The notes under the pieces: generated by a model
The model's database searches: none
Told to the model about the DNA's origin: nothing
Seen by the model: the letters and a program-made list of their open reading frames with translations, nothing else
Program-made: the position numbers and the translations under genes
Source: Citromicrobium bathyomarinum
Lineage (GTDB): Bacteria; Pseudomonadota; Alphaproteobacteria; Sphingomonadales; Sphingomonadaceae
Direction of reading: 5' to 3'
Length of the DNA stretch: 64,000 nucleotides
Assembly (NCBI RefSeq): GCF_021021475.1
Contig: NZ_JAINWL010000002.1
Coordinates: 186,001 to 250,000 of the forward strand
Part shown: positions 1 through 7,470 of the stretch, one piece after another
Layout: each line of letters starts with the position of its first letter
How positions within the stretch are numbered: the first letter of the stretch is position 1

Positions 1-670
1 GATAGGCGGTGATGAAGATCACCGGCACGCTGCCGATGCTCAGGATATCGTCAACCGCGTCGAGGCCCGACGAGCCGTCGGCGAGCTGGATATCGGCCAG
101 CACGAGACCCGGGGTTCGTTCTGCGACCACCTGCTGCGCCTGCGTGCGCGTGGCGGCGGTGCCGCAGATGTCGTGGCCGAGCCCGCGGACAAGGTCTTCC
201 AGCTGCATCGAGATCAGCGGCTCGTCTTCGATGATGAGGACACTGGTGGCCGATTCGCGGTCGATTTCGGCAATCGCATCCTGGACCATCTTTTCGACGT
301 CCTGCGGCGCGATCTCCATGATCTCCGCCGACTGCTCGATCGTGAAATCTTCCAGCGTGGTCAGCAGCAGCGCCTGCCGGTTGAGCGGTGTAACGGTTTG
401 CAGCCGATCGGCGCTGATCTGGTCGGGCAGGTCGGCATTGTCTGCCCCCCGGTCCGACACTTCGAGATAGGCGCTCGACCACACCTTGTTGAACGCCCGG
501 TACAGCGGCACGCGGCCGCCTTCGAGCGAGGACTTGAGCTCGTCGTCGGCCAACGCCGCTTCGAGCGTGGCGCGCACGAAGGCGTCACCGGTCTGCTGCG
601 ATCCCGTCAGCGCGCGCGCGTAGCGACGCAGATAGGGGAGGTTTGCAGCGACATTTTCTCCAATGGACAT
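1..670 (-). CDS. phyR: General stress response anti-anti-sigma factor PhyR (3' end cut by window start)
   Basis: PhyR, when phosphorylated, binds the anti-sigma factor NepR and frees the ECF sigma factor EcfG. About 223 residues are visible, starting at ATG 670. The N-terminal part is a sigma-factor-like output domain (MSIGENVAANLPYLRRYARA, later QALLLTTLEDFTIEQSAEIM). It is followed by a receiver with acidic pocket IIEDE, phosphoacceptor in VLADIQLADG and the VIFITAY strand just before the window edge. Sigma-like domain first and receiver second is diagnostic of PhyR. A consensus EcfG promoter lies about 30 bases upstream, implying positive autoregulation. nepR and ecfG are not in the window and may lie beyond its start. 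Confidence 0.93.
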   Translation of the reverse strand, partial: MSIGENVAANLPYLRRYARALTGSQQTGDAFVRATLEAALADDELKSSLEGGRVPLYRAFNKVWSSAYLEVSDRGADNADLPDQISADRLQTVTPLNRQALLLTTLEDFTIEQSAEIMEIAPQDVEKMVQDAIAEIDRESATSVLIIEDEPLISMQLEDLVRGLGHDICGTAATRTQAQQVVAERTPGLVLADIQLADGSSGLDAVDDILSIGSVPVIFITAY

Positions 671-700
671 GTAGTATCTTTCCCGTCTGAACCTCTCGCC

Positions 701-725
701 AACGTCCGGCGTCGAGCCAGGTTCC
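701..725 (-). promoter_or_regulatory. EcfG-type stress promoter of phyR
   Basis: On the minus strand the sequence reads GGAAC, 16 bases, CGTT, a perfect match to the alphaproteobacterial EcfG consensus. The -10 element ends about 30 bases before the phyR start codon, a good distance for a short leader. Confidence 0.8.
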
Positions 726-812
726 AAGCCTGCGCAAGTTCGCTTGTAAAGCGCCCGCAACGTGGTTTCGATGACGTGATAGTGAAAGGGGTGAAAAAAA
801 TTTGCACGGCGA

Positions 813-837
813 GGAACCGGCTTCGGGCCGGGGCATT
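813..837 (+). promoter_or_regulatory. EcfG-like promoter of the candidate small RNA
   Basis: GGAAC at 813-817 is followed, after exactly 16 bases, by CATT at 834-837. This is one mismatch from the EcfG consensus CGTT. It faces away from phyR and leads directly into a structured, terminator-ended stretch with no open frame. Confidence 0.45.
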
Positions 838-844
838 CTCCCTA

Positions 845-937
845 TGTCACCGCCGAGACCCCCCTCCCGTCCAAGCGGCCGGTGATACGATCCCGAAGGC
901 CTTCGTTCCGCACCATGCGGATCGAAGGCCTTTTTTT
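845..937 (+). ncRNA. Candidate stress small RNA with C-rich loop (GsrN-like)
   Basis: No coding frame on the plus strand is supported here, but two hairpins are. The 5' hairpin pairs TCACCG (847-852) with CGGTGA (880-885). It exposes a loop containing CCCCCCTCCC, complementary to purine-rich ribosome binding sites. The 3' hairpin is a textbook terminator ending in seven T. An EcfG-like promoter sits just upstream and phyR lies on the opposite strand. Caulobacter GsrN is a known general-stress small RNA of similar size that uses a C-rich loop on its targets; homology to it is my inference from layout and loop, not from alignment. The exact 5' end is unknown. Confidence 0.55.
896..937 (+). terminator. 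Rho-independent terminator of the candidate small RNA
   Basis: GGCCTTCG (898-905) pairs with CGAAGGCC (923-930), with an inner CCGCA/TGCGG stem, and is followed by seven T (931-937). It is oriented for plus-strand transcription although no plus-strand gene lies upstream. This is the strongest sign of an unannotated transcript. Confidence 0.85.
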
Positions 938-1000
938 GTGCCTGAGGGTCGTGTGCGAAAGGCGCAGTCCGGGCGTGCCGGGCGGCGCCCGGAAGAACGC

Positions 1001-1426
1001 TCAGTCGCGCTTGAGGCGGGAGAGGAAAGAGGGGCGCTCGGGCTTGCCGACATGCGCCAGCAGGTCGTCGAAATCGTACGGCTTGCCCAGCACCGGGCCC
1101 AGATCCGCGACGTGGGCGGGTATTTCGTCGGGCGATCCGGTTGCGAAGATGACCTTGGGTGCATTGGGGCCGAGCGCCCGCAGCACTTCCGCAATCGCCC
1201 AGCCATCGCCGCGGTCGGCCAGATGGACGTCGAGGATTACGGTTTCCACGTCGCCATCGCGCAGTCGCTCGATCGCCTGCGATGTCGTTGCGGCGATCGC
1301 GATGTCGCGCGCGCCCGCCTCGATCAGCGCGTCTTCCACCGCGAGGGCAAGGACGGCATCGTCTTCGACAATCAGGACAGGCCCGTAATTGCGGGTCTTT
1401 CGGGGGCTGGCGCCGTCCGGCGGCAT
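1001..1426 (-). CDS. Single-domain response regulator
   Basis: A 141-residue stand-alone receiver: acidic pocket EDD at 21-23, phosphoacceptor Asp66 in VILDVHLAD, the switch Thr in FATGS and the conserved Lys in LGKPYDFDDLL. There is no output domain, so it probably acts by protein contact or as a phosphate sink. It ends about 330 bases upstream of phyR on the same strand and has its own EcfG-type promoter (1478-1503). This suggests a feedback or accessory role in the general stress response, as known for single-domain regulators in other alphaproteobacteria. The partner kinase is not in the window. Confidence 0.85.
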   Translation of the reverse strand: MPPDGASPRKTRNYGPVLIVEDDAVLALAVEDALIEAGARDIAIAATTSQAIERLRDGDVETVILDVHLADRGDGWAIAEVLRALGPNAPKVIFATGSPDEIPAHVADLGPVLGKPYDFDDLLAHVGKPERPSFLSRLKRD

Positions 1427-1477
1427 TCGTACGTATCCTTCGCGAGGGCCGGGGTCGGCAAGTGGGGATATGCAGCA

Positions 1478-1503
1478 AACGCCGCGGGTGTCCCTCGCGT
1501 TCC
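1478..1503 (-). promoter_or_regulatory. EcfG-type promoter of the single-domain response regulator
   Basis: Minus strand GGAAC, 17 bases, CGTT, a perfect match to the EcfG consensus with the longer allowed spacer. The -10 ends about 50 bases before the start codon at 1426. It lies just upstream (in the minus direction) of the acetyltransferase-like gene's stop codon. Confidence 0.72.
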
Positions 1504-1520
1504 GGAGCGAATGCGCGCGC

Positions 1521-2678
1521 TTACAGATCCTTCTCGTAGATCACGTATTCGCGGTTGATGCTGCTGTCGATCGCGTCTGCGATGGCGACCATTCCCTGGT
1601 TGTCTTCGAGGATCCAGCCGACCTCGCCACGATCCGAATGAAACACGCTGCTCGCCGACTGCCTGATCTGGCTGATCATCATGAAAGCGAGCTGGCTGGC
1701 GAGGCGGGAGTTATGCAGCCGCTTGCGCACACCCATCAGCGGCACCCGCATCCCTGCGTGCATCGGTTTGCGCAGCCAGCGCAGGGTCGCAAGCCAGCCG
1801 AACGGGAACAGCTTGCCGCGCGTGCGCGCGAACAGATCGTTGACGTTGGGCAGCGTCATCATGAAGGCGACCGGTTCGCCGTCCAACTCAGCGATGCGGT
1901 TGATTTCCGGGTGGATCAGCGGGCGCAGCTTCTTGCCGGTATAGGCGACCTCCGCCTCGGTCAGCGGGACGAAGCCCCAGTTCTGCGACCATGCATCGTT
2001 GAGGATTTCGAGAACAATCTCGATCTCGCTCTCGTAATTGTCGAGGTCGATCGGGCGCACCCGAATCCGGTTGTTGCGCTCTCCGGACTTGACGATCCGC
2101 TGCACCAGCGGCGGAAATTCCCGAGCGACAGGCAGATCGTAAGTATAGAGGTGCTTGGCCGGCGCGTAGCCCGCGCCGGCGATGTAGCCAGCATAGCGTT
2201 CGGGATGGTGGCCCATCATGATCATCGGCGCGTGATCCTGCCCGCGCACCAGCAGGCCGGGCTCTTCCCAGATGGACATGGAGATCGGGCCCAGCACGCG
2301 GTTCATCCCCTGCGTCCGCAGCCAGTCTTCCGCCGCTGCGAGCAGCGCGCTGGCGACCGCTTCATCCTCCGCATCGAAATAGCCGAACATGCCGGTGCCA
2401 GGGCCCATGCCCTGCTCGGCGGGCGCCTCCAGCGCCAGCCGGTCGATATGCGCGCTGATCCGGCCAACGGGCTTGCCATGGCGATGGGCGAGAAACAGCT
2501 GCGCTTCGGCGTGGCCGAAGAACGGGTTTTTGCCCGGATTGATCAGTTCGAGCTGCTCGGCCCGCATTTGCGGAACCGAGTGCGGCAGCTGTGCGGCGAA
2601 GCGGCGGCCCAGGTCGACGAAGGCCGCACGCTCGCGGCTCTTCGTCGCGTCGAGCGGCGAGACGGTGATGTCGGTCAT
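1521..2678 (-). CDS. GNAT-like N-acetyltransferase family protein
   Basis: A 385-residue soluble protein starting at ATG 2678. Its C-terminal half looks like a GNAT fold (GFVPLTEAEVAY, then INRIAELDGEPVAFMMTLPN, then MGVRKRLHNSRLASQL). Such long forms are commonly annotated only as N-acetyltransferase, and the substrate is unknown. The N-terminal half (AELNPGK-like region and FGYFDAEDE stretch) shows no familiar enzyme motif. It stands alone with the stress regulator downstream on the same strand. I am confident it is a real gene but not of its reaction. Confidence 0.7.
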   Translation of the reverse strand: MTDITVSPLDATKSRERAAFVDLGRRFAAQLPHSVPQMRAEQLELINPGKNPFFGHAEAQLFLAHRHGKPVGRISAHIDRLALEAPAEQGMGPGTGMFGYFDAEDEAVASALLAAAEDWLRTQGMNRVLGPISMSIWEEPGLLVRGQDHAPMIMMGHHPERYAGYIAGAGYAPAKHLYTYDLPVAREFPPLVQRIVKSGERNNRIRVRPIDLDNYESEIEIVLEILNDAWSQNWGFVPLTEAEVAYTGKKLRPLIHPEINRIAELDGEPVAFMMTLPNVNDLFARTRGKLFPFGWLATLRWLRKPMHAGMRVPLMGVRKRLHNSRLASQLAFMMISQIRQSASSVFHSDRGEVGWILEDNQGMVAIADAIDSSINREYVIYEKDL

Positions 2679-3012
2679 AAATCTCTGGGCATTTCAGCCG
2701 GCCGACCTGCTGGCGAGCGCAAGATGGGCCATGATGGTGTGGTGCTGGAAAACGCCGACGATCGGCTCACGCAAGGTCATGCGATCAAGATCGTGGCTGC
2801 GTATGCGGAACGGTAGATCGGCTTGGGCTTTCGCGGTGTGCGGTCCCGACACGGGCAAATTCCTGTCTTGCGTCCCCTTGGGTGTTTCTACGCTTTTGCG
2901 AGAAGGTTGCAACACCAACACAAACGGCCCGAACCCCGCGTTTAGCACGACAGAAGGCCGTTGGGGGCAACCCTCTGAATGCGCGGTGCATTTAGGGATT
3001 GTTGCAAACCAG
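2679..3012. other. Intergenic region without a supported gene
   Basis: This 334-base stretch is AT-richer than its surroundings and lies upstream of the minus-strand gene starting at 2678. Open frames across it have no recognisable motif and no convincing ribosome binding site. It probably holds the promoter of the downstream acetyltransferase. I see no terminator or RNA gene. Confidence 0.5.
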
Positions 3013-3543
3013 TCAACCAAGCACGCAGGTCATTGCGATGCGCGCTTCGGCCGGCATGCCCCGCTCCGCCTCGGTTGCGAGCTCGTCTGCGAGACGCGGG
3101 TTGTGCGCTGCGGCGATGTCGACGAAGCCCATCCGGCGATAGAACGGCGCGTTCCATGGGACGTCGGCGAATGTCGTAAGCGTGATCGCGGTGAAGCCCG
3201 AATTGCGCGCGTCGATCATGCATCCGCGCAGCAGCGCGGACCCGATCCCGCGCCCTTGCCAATCGGGGTGCACACTGAATTCGTATGCATGCAACTCGCG
3301 CCCGAAGGGTTCGGTCGCCAGAAAGCCAACAATCTGCTCGCTGGTCTGCGCCACAAGGCAATGGCCGCGCGCGATATAGCGCTCCAGCCGATCGACCGGC
3401 ACGGGTGCCTGCCCGGCGACCCACGCCAGCCCATCGAAGCGTTCGAACATCCTGCCCGCCGCGCGCTCGATCGCGGGCATCGCTGCCGCATCGTCGCGCT
3501 GCGCGAGGCGGATGTGCCAGTCGTCGGTCTTTGCGCCGCTCAC
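3013..3543 (-). CDS. GNAT family N-acetyltransferase
   Basis: A 176-residue single GNAT domain with the acetyl-CoA binding motif WQGRGIGSALL and the late YRRMGFVDI strand typical of the fold. The GTG start at 3543 is chosen because it overlaps the lptG stop (GTGA), giving translational coupling. The next internal ATG would remove the first strand. It is the last gene of lptF-lptG-GNAT. The substrate cannot be read from sequence; a small amine or a protein N-terminus is possible. Confidence 0.82.
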   Translation of the reverse strand: MSGAKTDDWHIRLAQRDDAAAMPAIERAAGRMFERFDGLAWVAGQAPVPVDRLERYIARGHCLVAQTSEQIVGFLATEPFGRELHAYEFSVHPDWQGRGIGSALLRGCMIDARNSGFTAITLTTFADVPWNAPFYRRMGFVDIAAAHNPRLADELATEAERGMPAEARIAMTCVLG

Positions 3544-4637
3544 TCTTCGGTGCGAACGAGCACGGTCTCGCCGATCATCAGGAACAGCAGGAAGGGTGCC
3601 CATGCGGCGAGGAAGGGCGGATAGCCCCCGAAATCGCCCATTGCGAGCGCGGCGTTGTCGATCACGAAATAAGCAAAGCCGAGCGCCATGCCGATCAGCG
3701 CGCGCATGAACAGCTGGCCCGAACGGGCAAGGCCGAAGCCTGCGACCGCGCCCAGAATGGGCATCAGCACCGCGGCGAGGGGGCCGGAAATCTTGTGCCA
3801 GTAATTCGCTTCCAGCTCTTCCGTGTCGCGGCCGGCCTGCCGATAGGCCTCGATAGAGCTGCCCAGCTGCCAGAACGGCTGTGTGGTGGGGTCGATCTCC
3901 TGCAGCTCGATCGTGGCAGGGGTGATGCCGGGGGCAACGGTCAGCTGGCTCGGCTGCGCCAGGCTCGCCGTGCCGACGGTGAATACGCTCGGGTTCTGCA
4001 TCGCCCAGCCGTCGGGCCCGTGAACCGCCATCGGGGCATCGACCTTCTGGGTAATCTCGGCCGTCGGACTGCGCCTGTAATAGGTCACATCGCGCAGGGT
4101 CGGGGCGGGGCCGCCACCTGAATAGCTGCGCGCGGTCAGGATGTTCTGCCCGTCCTCGAGATAGATGCTGCCCTTGCTTTTGGGCTTGTCGGGCAGCGCG
4201 CCGAATTCGGTCGCCTCCCAAGCGGTCAGCTGTGCGGTCGCGCGGGTCACCACGCGTTCGTTGAAGGCGAAGCTGATCCCCGCCACCAGCAGTGCGGTGA
4301 CGATCAGCGGGGCGAGCACCTGATGCGCAGACAGGCCCGCCGCCTTCATCGCGATCACTTCGCTGTTCTGGTTGAGCGTGACTAGCGTGATGATCGTCGC
4401 CAGCAGCACCGAATAGGGCAGAAACCGCTGGATAAGCATCGGTACGCGCAGCGAGGCATAGAGCCACAGATCCGCCTCGGTATTGCCCGGGACCTCCAGG
4501 ATCTGGCCGCTGTTCGACAGCAGGTCGAGCATCATCAGCACCAGCACCAGCATCACCAGCACCGCGAAGATGCGCAGTGAGAACATCTTGGCAAGGTACA
4601 GCGTCAGCGTGCGCGACGGGAAGAAGTCGAACGTCAT
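3540..4637 (-). CDS. lptG: LPS export ABC transporter permease LptG
   Basis: Inner-membrane permease that, with LptF and the ATPase LptB, extracts lipopolysaccharide and passes it to LptC. It has 365 residues, the family length. There are N-terminal membrane segments (FAVLVMLVLVLMMLDLL and RFLPYSVLLATIITL), a periplasmic beta-jellyroll between about 130 and 265 (YLEDGQNILTARSY), and C-terminal helices beginning at LAAVLMPILGAVAGFGL. It starts 11 bases after the lptF stop and overlaps the downstream acetyltransferase start. lptB and lptC are not here, as is usual. Confidence 0.93.
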   Translation of the reverse strand: MTFDFFPSRTLTLYLAKMFSLRIFAVLVMLVLVLMMLDLLSNSGQILEVPGNTEADLWLYASLRVPMLIQRFLPYSVLLATIITLVTLNQNSEVIAMKAAGLSAHQVLAPLIVTALLVAGISFAFNERVVTRATAQLTAWEATEFGALPDKPKSKGSIYLEDGQNILTARSYSGGGPAPTLRDVTYYRRSPTAEITQKVDAPMAVHGPDGWAMQNPSVFTVGTASLAQPSQLTVAPGITPATIELQEIDPTTQPFWQLGSSIEAYRQAGRDTEELEANYWHKISGPLAAVLMPILGAVAGFGLARSGQLFMRALIGMALGFAYFVIDNAALAMGDFGGYPPFLAAWAPFLLFLMIGETVLVRTEE

Positions 4638-4648
4638 ATCCTGGCCGC

Positions 4649-5872
4649 TCAGCTCGCCTGTTCGACGCGGAAGGCGTCGGCCCGGCGCTTGGGACGCAGC
4701 AGCTTGCCGATCCGCTTGACGATCTTGGCGAAGGCGCTTTCCAGCGCGCCGATTGGCTGGCCGCCGGGGACATGGGCGATCTGCCAGTACCACCACAGGA
4801 TCAGCCCGGCGAAGATCGCGAACGGGCCCCACAGGCCCAGCGTCGGATCGACCCGGCCAAGCGCGGCGAAATCCTGCATGTACTGATTGACCTTGTGATA
4901 GGCGACCACGAGGATCACCGCGACGAACACACCCAGCGCGCTGGTCGACCGCTTCGGCGGAATCGCCAGCGCCACCGCCAGTAGCGGCATGAACAGCATC
5001 ATCGCCAGCTCCACCATCCGGTAGTTGAAGCTTGCCTGGCTGCCTAGGCGCTGGGCCTCGGTGGTCGTATCGCTCCACCCCATGCGGAGCAGTTCGGGCA
5101 GGATATACTCGCGCTCCGCCTCGCCCCGGGCGCGGAACTGCTCGATCGCGGGCAGGTCGATCGGCAGGTCGTGTTCGGTAAAGCTGAGCACGCGCGGGGT
5201 CTCGCCCGGCGGGTCCTGCACGATCGTGCCGTCGGACAGGCGCAGGATGATCGTGTCGGGATTGTCGCTGGTCGACAGGAACCTGCCCTCGCGCGCGCTG
5301 ATCGAGAGGGTCTGTCCGTCCTCGGCGTTGATCCGCGCGAAAATGCCCTTGAGCTTGCGGCCGGAATCCTCGCTCTCTTCGATCCGCAAAGCCATACGGT
5401 CGGCCAAAGTGGTGAACTCGCCGACCTTGATCGACGCGCCCAGCGCGCCTGAGCGCAGATCGAACTGCAACTCCTCGTAGTAATATTTGGAGACGGGCTG
5501 GACGTAGAACACGATCGCCGCGTTGACCGCCATCAGCGCCAGCGTGATCGCGAAGGGCACCCTCAGCAGGCGCCCGTAGCCAAGGCCGACTGCGCGCATC
5601 ACGTCCAGTTCGCTCGACAGGGCAAGCTGGCGGAACGCGAACAGGGTGCCCAGCAGCAGGCCGAGCGGGATCGCCAGCACAGCATAATCGGGCAGCAGCG
5701 TGCCGAGCATCTGGAACACCACGCCGACCGGCCCCCCCTCGGTCGACACGAACCGGAACAGCTTGAGCATCTGTTCCAGCATCAACAGCGTCGCGGCGAG
5801 CGCGAACACGCCGATCATCGGGACGATGGTCAGGCGAAAGATGTATCTGTCGAGACGCGAAGAGAAGGGCAA
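4649..5872 (-). CDS. lptF: LPS export ABC transporter permease LptF
   Basis: Partner permease of LptG in the Lpt bridge, 407 residues. It opens with the typical LDRYIFRLTIVPMIGVFALA, followed by LMLEQMLKLF. The GTLLPDYAVLAIPLGLLLG helix pair comes next, then a periplasmic domain (about 140-260) and three C-terminal helices. The TTG start at 5872 is the best placed: it puts the conserved LDRYIFR segment at residue 7, and no ATG precedes it in frame. It is first in the lptF-lptG-GNAT operon, about 90 bases after clpS. Confidence 0.93.
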   Translation of the reverse strand: MPFSSRLDRYIFRLTIVPMIGVFALAATLLMLEQMLKLFRFVSTEGGPVGVVFQMLGTLLPDYAVLAIPLGLLLGTLFAFRQLALSSELDVMRAVGLGYGRLLRVPFAITLALMAVNAAIVFYVQPVSKYYYEELQFDLRSGALGASIKVGEFTTLADRMALRIEESEDSGRKLKGIFARINAEDGQTLSISAREGRFLSTSDNPDTIILRLSDGTIVQDPPGETPRVLSFTEHDLPIDLPAIEQFRARGEAEREYILPELLRMGWSDTTTEAQRLGSQASFNYRMVELAMMLFMPLLAVALAIPPKRSTSALGVFVAVILVVAYHKVNQYMQDFAALGRVDPTLGLWGPFAIFAGLILWWYWQIAHVPGGQPIGALESAFAKIVKRIGKLLRPKRRADAFRVEQAS

Positions 5873-5964
5873 GCGTGGTCCCGCGGCTAAATGGACGGTC
5901 GTGGTCGCGATGCCCTAGCGGCAATGCGCGCAAACGTCATGTGGCTTGTCGCACGTCGCCCGGT

Positions 5965-6387
5965 TCAGGCCTTTTCAAGCGTGCACTGGAGCGGGTGTTG
6001 ATTCTGCCGGGCGAAATCCATCACCTGGTTCACCTTGGTTTCGGCGACCTCGTAAGGGAAGATTCCGCACACCCCCACGCCGCGCTGGTGGACCTGCAGC
6101 ATCACCCGCGTCGCCTCTTCCATATCCATCCTGAAGAACCGCTTGAGCACGATGACCACGAATTCCATCGGTGTGTAATCGTCGTTGAGCATCAGCACCT
6201 TGTACTGGCTCGGCTTCTTGGGCTTGGCGCGGGTCTTGGTCGCGACCCCGACATTGGGGTCGGCCGGGCGACCATCCTCGCCTTCGTCGTCGTTTCCTGC
6301 TGCGGTCGGTGCGCGCGAAGGAAGGGGCGCAGCATCGCGCGGGCGAAGGCTGGCGTCGGGCGCGCGGGGTGTGGCGGGATCGTGCAT
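5965..6387 (-). CDS. clpS: ATP-dependent Clp protease adaptor ClpS
   Basis: Delivers N-degron substrates to ClpAP. The 140-residue protein has a disordered Ala/Arg/Asp-rich N-terminus of about 50 residues and then the ClpS core. The core shows [16 protein letters not shown] (the DDYTPMEFV loop that binds the N-terminal residue), [18 protein letters not shown] and [15 protein letters not shown]. The start is ATG 6387; a longer frame upstream adds residues with no family similarity. ClpA is not adjacent. The long N-terminal extension is common in alphaproteobacteria. Confidence 0.95.
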   Translation of the reverse strand: MHDPATPRAPDASLRPRDAAPLPSRAPTAAGNDDEGEDGRPADPNVGVATKTRAKPKKPSQYKVLMLNDDYTPMEFVVIVLKRFFRMDMEEATRVMLQVHQRGVGVCGIFPYEVAETKVNQVMDFARQNQHPLQCTLEKA

Positions 6388-6451
6388 GGCCAAACAATAT
6401 CGTAACGCCGGGCAGATCTGCAAGGGACCGGCGGTGGCGAGGGGGGAATGC

Positions 6452-6485
6452 AAAAGGGGCCGGGCGACATCTGCGCCCGACCCCT
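6452..6485 (-). terminator. Rho-independent terminator after the phasin gene
   Basis: Read on the minus strand, AGGGGTCGGGCG pairs with CGCCCGGCCCCT (one G-T pair) around a 7-base loop and is followed by a short T run. It lies 65 bases past the phasin stop and separates phasin from clpS transcription. Confidence 0.7.
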
Positions 6486-6550
6486 CGTGACTTGGTCCGT
6501 TACCGGACTGGCGGATCGTTGCCGAAGCCCGGCCCGCTATGATCGCAAGC

Positions 6551-7354
6551 TCAGGCGGCGAGCTTGCTCATCTTGTCGACCGCTTCGCTGACGCGGCTGG
6601 TCAGCGGCGCGAAGGCGTCGTTGGTCAGCTTGATCCAAGCTTCGGTGTTCTTCGAACCGGTGGCGACTGCGTGGTCGAACGAGCGGCGCATGATGTCGCC
6701 CTGCAGCTTGACCAGTTCGGTCGGCGACTTGGCGGCGGCCATCAGGCGCGCATCTTCGCTCATCTGGTCGGCAGCCTTGCGGGTTTCTTCCACGGCACCG
6801 CGAGTCAGGTCCTGCATGCCGGTGAAGAGGATCTTGCCCGCTTCGGCCATCGCTTCGGCATTGGCGCGCTGGAAGGTGACCATTTCGCCGGTCATTTCGG
6901 TACCCTTTTCATACATGCCCGCGAGGCGGGTCTGCATTTCGGCGGCCATGTCGTTCGCAAAATTGGGGGCGAAATTGGGGGTCTTGGTTTCAGTCTTGGT
7001 AGCCATGGTGGTGTCCTTCGTCTTGGGGGAGGCAGCGGTCTTGGGGGCCGCCTTCGATTTGGTGGGGGTGGCCTGCTTGCGCTTGGCGGGGCCGGCCTTC
7101 TTCTTCGCGACGGGAGCCTTCACGGCAGGCTTCGCCGGCGCGGTCTTCTTGGCCGGCGCCGCTGTCTTGGCGGTCGCAGGCTTGGTGGTTGCCTTTTTCG
7201 CAGGTTCCTTCGCCGTCACGGTCGGGGCAGGCGCCTCAGGCGCCTTAGCCGATTCGGTCACGGGCTTGCGCTCGCTGTCGGACTTCGCGGCAACGGCGGA
7301 CTCGTAAGCCTTCTGCGCCGCGGCGTCGCCCTTATCGGTGGTCTGGTCAGCCAT
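6551..7354 (-). CDS. Phasin family protein with Ala/Lys/Pro-rich N-terminal tail
   Basis: Binds the surface of polyhydroxyalkanoate granules. The 267-residue protein has two parts. Residues about 30-115 are a histone H1-like Ala/Lys/Pro-rich tail (for example [20 protein letters not shown]). Residues about 117-267 form an amphipathic helical phasin domain ([39 protein letters not shown]). Basic tails of this kind occur in granule proteins that also touch the nucleoid. An internal ATG at 7006 with a good GAAGGA binding site could give a tail-less 151-residue phasin. It lies downstream of phaC on the same strand, with palindromic sites in the gap. Confidence 0.88.
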   Translation of the reverse strand: MADQTTDKGDAAAQKAYESAVAAKSDSERKPVTESAKAPEAPAPTVTAKEPAKKATTKPATAKTAAPAKKTAPAKPAVKAPVAKKKAGPAKRKQATPTKSKAAPKTAASPKTKDTTMATKTETKTPNFAPNFANDMAAEMQTRLAGMYEKGTEMTGEMVTFQRANAEAMAEAGKILFTGMQDLTRGAVEETRKAADQMSEDARLMAAAKSPTELVKLQGDIMRRSFDHAVATGSKNTEAWIKLTNDAFAPLTSRVSEAVDKMSKLAA

Positions 7355-7380
7355 GTGAACGGAAACCTCTTACTACTTGC

Positions 7381-7441
7381 TGCATTGCACAAATAGCGAT
7401 TGTGCAGTGCGACTTCAAGCAGTTTTTGTGCAGTGCACAAA
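7381..7441. promoter_or_regulatory. PhaR-type operator candidates upstream of phasin
   Basis: Between the phaC stop and the phasin start lie several TGCA-centred elements: TGCATTGCA at 7381-7389, TGCAGTGC at 7403-7410, and a perfect 17-base palindrome, TTTGTGCAGTGCACAAA, at 7425-7441. A second imperfect inverted pair spans 7385-7406. PhaR repressors of PHA-producing alphaproteobacteria bind TGC-rich palindromes in front of phasin genes; assignment to PhaR is inference from position and base pattern. Confidence 0.55.
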
Positions 7442-7470
7442 TCGCGGTTTACCGAGGGGAAATGGGCCCT

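Noticed and set aside
671-1000. Possible nepR gene upstream of phyR
   Set aside because: No small frame on either strand shows the NepR helix pattern or a good start. The region is better explained by the phyR promoter and the candidate small RNA.
2694-3020. Minus-strand frame of 108 codons upstream of the acetyltransferase gene
   Set aside because: No motif, biased composition and no ribosome binding site. It covers a stretch that reads like promoter DNA.
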